48,352 nucleotides of DNA from Plakobranchus ocellatus (lineage: Eukaryota > Mollusca > Gastropoda > Plakobranchidae): assembly GCA_019648995.1 (NCBI GenBank), contig BLXT01008462.1, positions 182,977 to 231,328 on the forward strand. The letters run 5' to 3'. A model generated the notes under the pieces. The model searched no databases. It saw only the letters and a list, made by a program, of their open reading frames with translations, and was not told where the DNA came from. Position 1 is the first letter of the stretch. The number at the start of each line of letters is the position of its first letter. Shown piece by piece: positions 37,018-48,352 of the stretch. Made by a program: the position numbers and the translations under genes.

Positions 37018-38315
37018 CTGTTCAATATTTGAACGTCCCCTTATTAAGACTCTCACAAGGACTAGTGGACATTCTGGCACATCCAGTTGCTTTTTTTAAC
37101 AACTGCAAATGATCGGTAACCCAAAAATAAATTTTGTGGGATCTTAAGGGCCTGGAGCTCTCAGTAATCATTGTGTATGCAAATTTGTAAATATAAATTT
37201 GTGAATAAATTTCCAAAGCAATGAGTTATTGTTGCAGTTTTAGATATTTTAGGCTTACTACTTTGTGACAAGGTGTACATTCAACATTCGATTATCTTGT
37301 GGATTAAAAGAGAGCAAAGAATGGATTACTGTTGCTGAACTTATTTCTTTAATTGGTGTAACTGTGTGGACCTCTTGTGACAATAATAGTTTTAATATGA
37401 TATCTATATTGTTAAAGTCTATAGTACAAGCACTGCTCTGTGCACTTTACATACATATTCATGACAACCATGTATATGCACATACATGTACATATGCCAT
37501 TCTACATTTATACAGAGTTAATCATTCAATTTGGCAAAAACGTAAAATCAACACTCAAATGCAAATATAAAATATATAATACTGTTACACTAATTTATTT
37601 ATTGATTGTAATATGAGAAGGGTTACCTCTCTCCTTATGTTATTTTTTATGTGATCATTATTTTTTTTTTCACCCCAAAAAAGTGTTACATTACATTTGT
37701 TCAACCCTCCCCCCCCCCCCCCNNNNNNNNNNNNNNNNNNNCCCCCCCCCCCCCCCCAAGGGGTGAAAATATATTTGAACGTCTCCTAATGTGTGAAAGC
37801 AATAGGAATATATTGGCCATGTATACAAATTTCTCCTATGTGATTGAATAAATCTTCATGAAATGTATAATAGGTCTATCTCATTTTTAAAAATATAGCT
37901 TTGGTTGTGTGAATTTATTTAAGAGTAAAGATTGCTCCTAACACTTGCAAGGGGCTGGCCCTATTTGCCATCAGTATATATATCTATTAGGAGAAAATTT
38001 TCCATTTCAATTTATTAAATAAATGAGTAATGGTTTGGCTTTTCTGCCTCAAAATGTTGGTTTTTAAAGTGATATTGCACTTCTTATTTCAAGCAATGTT
38101 AAAGTAGCACAAAAGTTTGTTTGCCTGTAGACTATCAATGTTGGAAAAGATAAATTGGAATCTTTTGAAAATGTTATGTGAAATAAAACAAAGTTTCAGT
38201 AACACTTCAGATTTTTGCAAATATGAGTTTTATTTATAGACACTTTTCACTTTTATATTTCTTTTTAATATAATTACGTTTATTTGGATTGTGTATAACT
38301 TATCTTTTTCTTCAG

Positions 38316-38455
38316 GTACCTTGTCTGGAACAGACATTGTCGATCATGTTCCTCCACTCAAACTGCTCTCAGTTAGCCTTACAATCTTTTTGTTGCTACC
38401 ATGACCTAAGGCCCATGACTTTAAAATTTCAATAAAAGTTATTCTCTGTCTAACT
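38316..38455 (+). terminator. UBE2Q-like: Possible last 3' UTR exon and poly(A) signal of the E2 gene
   Basis: A strong acceptor precedes this segment, and AATAAA at 38431-38436 is followed by a T-rich stretch (TTATTCTCTGTC). There is no coding frame of note. It is the first convincing end signal downstream of the transposon nest, so it is proposed as the end of the E2 transcript. Confidence 0.4.
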
Positions 38456-38459
38456 TATA

Positions 38460-41400
38460 GGCTTTCCATCATTTTTTCATGTGCTTGATAGAAATGTATT
38501 TTTGGTTTGGCAATAGATTTTTTTTTATTTGTAGTAAAGGTTAATAAACGTAACATCTCAAGTTCACTAGGACTTGCCTTGTTTTCATGCTACAATGGTC
38601 ATTATCATTTTTATCTGTAAAAAGCCGAGTATAAAAGATCTTATTAATATATACCCTGTGATATTTCAACTTGTTTTTCATAAATTAAAGTTGGCAAGTG
38701 TGTTCTACTTTTAGCACAATATTTATTTCTCTTCTTAAAACCAAAGTAGCATCTTGAAGTTCCTTAAGCTTGTTTTTCGATAACAGGAAAAGGCCCTTCA
38801 GTATTGTATACTTTCCTCACTTAAAAGAAATCTTTTTTTGAAATGCTTGCAGTTAAAGAAAATGTATAATTTTTTTCTTTTAAAGTTTCCAGTTAATGAC
38901 ATTTCTTTTACAAACTTATGACACCAATTTTATTATAATTTTATGAGGAGGATTTTACAAAAACCCACTAACAAATTTAAGACTTAGTTCAGCCAACAGG
39001 GACCTTGGCCAACAAATGAAAAATCTCAGTTTGGATACCAGGCCAAACATTTTATCTACTCCCCAGAGTCTGCAAAGCTTCTATCGAGAAGCTAGATCTC
39101 TTCAGCCTCCACTTGGTATGAAAGTAAAGTAAGCAAAGAAAATTGTAATGACAAGCTACCTCACATTGTCACGAGTCTAAGAAAAAAAATCAATACCTTG
39201 CTCCTGTGTGCCCTGTGCTCAATCTTTGCTGAGTTCTATAATTTACACAGAAATCTATCATATCAATAATTTCTGACCTAAAATGGATTTTCGTTTAATG
39301 AACATGTTTTGCCCAAAAGCTATAGTGAAAATTATAAATGTACTTAAACTAAATTAATTGATAAACATAAAAAAATATAGAAGCTGAACCATTTTCCTAC
39401 ATATTTTTTCTTTTATGGAATTCATTGTCATGTTGTTAAGGGTGTTAAAAAAAAAAAAACCCAGAGGATCACCCTTCCATTAATTTTTCCTATTAAATTT
39501 CATTAAACAATTTTGTGTATACAAATGACATAGATAAATCATCAATCATTATACATGCATATAAAAAGTCAAAGATCAAAAATGAAAGAAAAAGCTAAAA
39601 TCTGATTTTTCCCCCCCTTAAATGTAAATTATTAACGATTTAGAATGACTCTATTGATCTCTTAAGATTTTTTCATTGCTTCTGCCAAAAATCTCACTTC
39701 TAGTTTTTTGAAGATAGTATATTTAGGCTCTTGCCATCAATATTTAAAATAGGCAAAATCTATGTGATGTGCTGCCTTTCAGCTACTCATTTACATCAAA
39801 TGATTATAATACTTGTTCTCTGCCCTTTAAAAGTATCGCCTAAAGCCTAATTTTCATATATTGATTGTTTAACATCCAGAATGATTTATGCAGTATTTTT
39901 TTATGAGTGTATCAAAAAATTTATCATAAATTTTCCCCAGAATCTTTTAAAGAATTCTTTTAAGATAACATTGATCAAAAAACAAAAAGAAAACTGAAAT
40001 CTCATTCAAGACCCAACACGTCTGTTGTTGTTTCATGGGTTTAAAGTGATAATTGAATTTAGTTCAACTAAAAATAATCACCTTCACCTTGCACAGAAAA
40101 AAAATCCATTTACTGCCACCTTATTACCAAAATGCAACACTAAATGATAAAGTTTGGTCAGATCTTGGTGGAGCATTCAGTTATCTTCCAGAAATTGTAT
40201 AGTTTCATGTATTTTTCAGGCAAAAAAAATTATTATATTATGAACTTTTTTTTACATTCATGATCTCCATTTCTACATACTCAATAAACAAATGATAAAA
40301 AGGCTTGTTTTGTGTGCGTTGTCTGATATTTCTTTGTGTTTGATGTTGCTTTAACTGTTTTCTTTCAAACACAATTTTAATATAAGCTAGGCTAAGCAAG
40401 CTAGGGTGCCAGCCAACTTTGCTATCTGGGCAACAATACCTGGTTCTTTTTCTGCCCTGACTGCTTTCCTTGTCTTTACTACGATCACTACAAACTGTTT
40501 TTTTTTTTTTCTGAGCGCCCATCAAGTGGGTCAAGCTCGTGGGTTTCAGTATCTCTTAGTGCAGGTTATTCGCGCAGGGATTGTCTTAGCTGTGGCTGCT
40601 ATGGCTACACCCATTGTAAAGTATACAAGAGCTCAAAATTCTTGTCAAGTACATGTAGATTCTGGAGAATTTTCTTCCACTACCTACATGTTGACCATTC
40701 TGCTGCATGATGATAAATTTGGTTGTCATTAAGGTCAACCCCTCTCATATTAGAGATATTAGAGTTAAATTTAAAAAAATAATTGAGGGTATCTTTTATG
40801 GTTGGCTCCTTACATTTTACAATTCTTTCTTCGATCACTGCATCATGGGCAATGGAAAGCATGCAAACAGGATTTGTTTGCCACTTTCTTTTATCCAAAT
40901 GCTATGCACAACACTTCTCCCTTTCACCAACATTTTGATTCACTAAAGGAAAGCTTTGCATATTTATTTTTCGGTTCGTTTTTTTTTTTATTCACCCAAT
41001 TGTTTCTAATAAGAGAGTCTTTTGCTCGCACAAATATTCTGCCAAAGCAGGTTTAGTGGAAGAATTATCAGTGTGCAAATGAAAGCTTTTTTTCATTTTT
41101 TTTTTTTTACCATACCAAACAACCTTTGTCATTTTGAATGTCAAAATCCTTGTTAGCATAAATGCCCCCATATAGGACACGTCCACTTAAATCGCAAACT
41201 ATACCTTTCCAACAACAATAATAACACCACAAAAGAAAGTTGAAATGACACTCTCCTCTATAAAGGTGCGGGGAATGGAACTTCTTATCTTTATTTATGA
41301 ACAACTTTCCCTATCTGTCCACCACTAAGTTCATTCTCATTTTTATTATAGATGATTGTAATATCGGCCAATATATCAGCTGTAAAACTATAGAATGGGG

Positions 41401-42690
41401 CATAACTGCCGATATCTGCCATTATGACATTATAACACGTAAGAAATATAACTTGTTTAATGTGCCATTCTATCAGGGTCAACATACTGCTGATGCCTTC
41501 AAAAATATTTGTGGGATCATGTATGTTTAACTTAAATATTCCTACTATTCATCACATGCCTTATTATCATCATGATTCAATTGATTAATATAGGCTTATG
41601 TATTTACGTCATCTAAATATTTGCAAATAAATGGTAAGATAAAGATGAGTACTTTTTCACCTATTTGTTTTTTGTTCCCTCAAAAGCAAATGATAACTTC
41701 TATGTCTGAAATAGAGCAATTCTAAGATGCACTTAATCCTTTTTTTTATTCATTTTTCATACAATGAAGAATTTATCCTTGCGCTGTACTGTGATGAAAA
41801 TGCATAGCCAACATTCATTCACATTGGTTGTTCAATCATAAATAGTAAGCTATTTTTGAAAAATATTGTCAATCACATTCTTTATTTCTACTTATATGGT
41901 ATACCTTACTCTATTTTTACACTATTTTTTCTTTTTTTTTACAATGACATCTTTCAAATCGTACTCTGTACTATTCTATTTCTCCTACATCTCCTTATGC
42001 CAAAGTTTCAAGGCATGGATTCATCAAATGATTTTTTCAATGCTTCGATACATTTTCTCACATGGGATGCATGGTCTCAACCATAATGTTGTAAGAAGAT
42101 GTACACTTAGTGTACTTTACCACACACCATTACTATAATTCTATCTGGTTTTATCAGACAGATTGGACATAAATGTGCTGGGCCATAAACTGTTTCTTTT
42201 TTCTTTACCAGGATGGATAACAGTTATATAATATGCTAATTCAATTTTGCCTTCTCCACTTGGATAAACATAGTCTATCTACATAGTGCTTCCTCCATAA
42301 GGGTATGAGACAAACAAGCAGCACACAAGTCTTACATGAACGATGCACCAGACCATTCCAGTCTCACACAACTGGCCTAATGATGTTTCAGCTGCTATTA
42401 GCAAAGATAAGCAAGAGACGATTCATTTTTCTTGAATTTACAAGTTTCTCTCAAAACTAAAAAGTGTCTATAGTATTCTTGCATCATTATGCATCAAAAA
42501 GCTCGGACAGATTGAAAGCCAATCATTAAAATTCAGAGAACTAAACAGATATCAATAAGGTAGAAGTTTATGACAAAGACAAAGGGTCAAACATGAGCTT
42601 TAGGTATAAATATCTCCCCTTCCTATCATTATATGGGACTGGTGTTGCAGAACCATGCAAATTAGATCGATTAGTGATTTTCTGATCCAC
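38460..42690. other. Non-coding stretch between convergent gene ends, with one SINE
   Basis: AT-rich sequence with no supported coding exon. A plus-strand frame at 40406-40732 and several shorter ones have no recognisable domain and are not called. The right part is probably the 3' UTR of the paraplegin-like gene, read leftward. AATAAA on the minus strand occurs near 41291-41296, but no single site can be chosen. Confidence 0.5.
38981..39175 (+). mobile_element. tRNA-derived SINE, degenerate
   Basis: An A-box-like stretch (TTAGTTCAGCCAACAGG) and a B-box-like stretch (AGTTTGGATACC, 39028-39039) at tRNA-like spacing form a decayed pol III head. The distal part contains GTAATGACAAGCTACCTCA (39145-39163). 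This is almost identical to the tail of the SINE at 45611, which marks both as members of one family. Confidence 0.55.
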
Positions 42691-42691
42691 T

Positions 42692-46781
<4,090 letters not shown>

Positions 46782-46784
46782 CTG

Positions 46785-48352
46785 AAAAAATAAGGAAGTA
46801 AAAATGTTGTCAGGTTTCTTTGCAAAAAAGTTTAGAATTAACTCCCGATCAAAGCAACTGGCTCAGACCAGGTTTACAAAATGTGTCAAATGAACTTAAT
46901 CCATATCGATGCAAACAAGTACTTGTGTCTATAGGTGCCTATATACAGATTTTATGTCAGTAGTGTATATGTATATTCCATCCATGCTTTGTCTAGTACT
47001 TATCCCTTTGGCCTGTCCAGCATGGGTGACCCTCAAAGAACAGCAGCTGGCATAATCTAAAAGTGTCACCAAAAGCCTCCATACCAAGAATAGCTAATGG
47101 AATACATGGAGGTGATCATCAATAACTCTCAAAATGCTCAAAAAGCCAAGCTGATATTTAAAAAAACAAATTATTTTTTATACCTCCTGCTTCAAAAATA
47201 AATGAAATAAGTTCCAAACGATATACATGTATCATCCTCTATAGAATCCTATTTCTTTATCTGAATCTAGGAGACATCTGTAACTCACCAAAAGTGAAAC
47301 AACTTTGGCTCCAACTACTGGCAATTTCTTATTTGTATTGATTATTGAGTCAGTAATGAATACATTGCTTTGAAATTGCAACAGATTATTTAAAAAAGAA
47401 AAAACATGAACCAAATGTAACATTTTAAGAAAGACCTACATTTTAAGATTTCAAGATAACTTCTCCTGTAATTGAAATCAGTTCATGTTTAATATCTTCA
47501 ACAATAATTCTCATACATGTAGTGATTTTATTGATAAGGATTGTGTCTATATACCATAATCTTATTGATAAAAAACTTCACCCGTTTTTTGTAACTCTTA
47601 TGTGAGCATGAGGTTACTGTGTTATAGATTTGCACTCACCAATGCATACGCTGTGCACAAATCCCTTTTAATAAGGCAGCTGGAACACAGAGATCCACAG
47701 ACACAGAGATTTTATTGATGTTATCTGTGAAACAATGTTTTAGTACCCTGTTGGTTGCCACAGCATTTCTACGTTATAGATTACCAACAATGTAGTTTCT
47801 TCCAAACAATCTGATTTGTAGACTTCATTAGAAGTCTTCTACTCATTAGTTTAAATTCTATGGACAAAAAACCTTAAAATACAACTCTGTGATAAACAAA
47901 TTGTAATTTTTTACGTCTAGGAGCTACAAAAGAAGGTCATATTCTCAAGAATTAATGCCAAAAGTCTCCTTTAAAAAAAAATAATCCTTGTTTAAAATGT
48001 ATGTGAGTTATGAAAAAGAAAGAAATACTTGTCTGAAGCATCTGCCATAGTGATTGCAACCATCTTGGATTTCAAGATACCAGCACTCTTTTTTTCCAAT
48101 GAGCCATCATATATATACATCTGAAATTCTATTTATCAGGACACATAATGTAGACTCAACTTGACCAAAACTTAAAGTAAGGTATCTTTAAAGGAATAAT
48201 AACATACATCACACTGTTGTGTTTGTGGCAGTACATAGATGTTTAATGCCCAAATGTTAATAATAATTTGGTTTTTTGGCAAGACTTCCAAACATGGAAA
48301 CTACAAATTATTTTAAGGGACAGTTCTTCTAGATCCAACTTGAGTATGAGTA
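46785..48352. other. Upstream intron of the paraplegin-like gene, no exon seen
   Basis: The next upstream paraplegin exon (encoding the segment after the HEXXH zinc motif) was looked for on the minus strand and not found. A minus-strand frame at 47232-47423 and a donor-like GTGAGT near 47635 do not match the family. The sequence is therefore taken as intron that continues past the window edge. Confidence 0.5.

Larger units (their letters stand above)
34737..37040. mobile_element. Harbinger-like element 2, same family, inserted into element 1
   Basis: Starts GGGGCTGTTCAAATAT and ends ATATTTGAACGTCCCC, flanked on both sides by TTA (34734-34736 and 37041-37043). Its own sequence is 34737-34879 plus 35906-37040, about 1.28 kb, close to element 1. 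It aligns with element 1 in order: the 5' block with (AAT)n, the TGGCCTGTTGAG block (35992 against 34461), the TCTCACAAGGACTAG block (36266 against 37051), the CATACATATTCATGA block and the C-rich right end. Removing it makes the two halves of element 1 join at the same point as in its own uninterrupted sequence. No transposase is present. Confidence 0.75.
34181..37786. mobile_element. Harbinger-like non-autonomous element 1, split by element 2
   Basis: The outermost element of a nest. It starts GGGACTGTTCAAATG after TAA (34178-34180) and ends ATTTGAACGTCTCC before TAA (37787-37789). That gives a 3-bp TWA target duplication and GG-starting inverted ends, both typical of PIF/Harbinger. Its own sequence is 34181-34736 plus 37044-37786, about 1.3 kb, with an (AAT)n tract near 34303-34341 and a C-rich right end that holds a 19-N gap. 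No transposase frame is present. It lies about 60 bp downstream of the E2 stop codon. Confidence 0.75.
34158..38315 (+). other. UBE2Q-like: Possible 3' UTR intron of the E2 gene containing the transposon nest
   Basis: A usable donor (ATCG, then GTAAAA) lies 36 bases after the E2 stop codon. A strong acceptor (TATCTTTTTCTTCAG) lies at 38301-38315, followed by a short segment ending in AATAAA at 38431. Splicing between them would remove the whole transposon nest from the mRNA. With under 50 bases between stop and junction, it would not be expected to trigger nonsense-mediated decay. This is inference from splice-site strength and position. Confidence 0.4.

Noticed and set aside
36266-37786. Simple 780-bp tandem duplication
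   Set aside because: The apparent duplication is explained better by one family member inserted inside another, as shown by terminal repeats and TWA target duplications.
40406-40732. 108-codon plus-strand frame with hydrophobic stretches
   Set aside because: No recognisable family, a poly-T-encoded Phe run and no supporting splice or start context.
47620-47700. Possible upstream paraplegin exon on the minus strand (donor TTGGTGAGTG)
   Set aside because: None of the three frames matches the expected ALGFAQ..PRDQ..FTKEQ segment.

Overview
The window is an AT-rich piece of animal nuclear DNA. Its genes are split into many short exons by GT-AG introns, there are no operons, and two assembly gaps are present (about 621 N at 25588-26208 and 19 N inside a poly-C run at 37723-37741). 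Frequent AGATCTAGATCTA-type words, abundant small DNA transposons and tRNA-derived SINEs suggest a mollusc, perhaps a gastropod. That assignment is inference; the proteins alone only say animal.

Three host genes were found by joining exons by eye. (1) A complete CFDP1/BCNT homologue lies on the minus strand at 8730-18036. It has eight coding exons, 317 residues and every splice phase consistent. The protein is a chromatin-remodelling (SRCAP/SWR1, H2A.Z) subunit. (2) A UBE2Q-type ubiquitin-conjugating enzyme lies on the plus strand at 23652-34121. Seven coding exons are visible, and splice phases say at least one more probably lies in the N gap. (3) The last four coding exons of a paraplegin (SPG7, mitochondrial m-AAA protease) homologue lie on the minus strand at 42692-46781. 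The rest of that gene is beyond the right edge. The paraplegin exons carry three single-base indels, while the other two genes are intact. The three genes have unrelated jobs, and CFDP1 and the E2 gene are divergent, with 5.6 kb between their start codons.

Layout: 1-7500 has no gene; it holds a 700-bp minisatellite and a 124-bp tandem duplication. 7500-18100 is CFDP1 with its likely 3' UTR, and its introns carry small local duplications. 18100-23650 is the intergenic or 5' region of the E2 gene, with a GC-richer stretch and a long fold-back MITE. 23650-38450 is the E2 gene, with a solo LTR-like fossil in one intron and a three-level nest of DNA transposons starting 60 bp after the stop codon. 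38450-42690 has no gene. 42690-48352 is the 3' part of the paraplegin gene, with a TTAA-flanked piggyBac-like element and SINEs in its introns.

The most informative structure is the nest at 34181-37786. A Harbinger-like element was split by a second member of the same family, which was itself split by a TTAA-flanked element. Each step can be read from target-site duplications and from the sister copy's uninterrupted sequence. No new defence, toxin or metabolic system was recognised.
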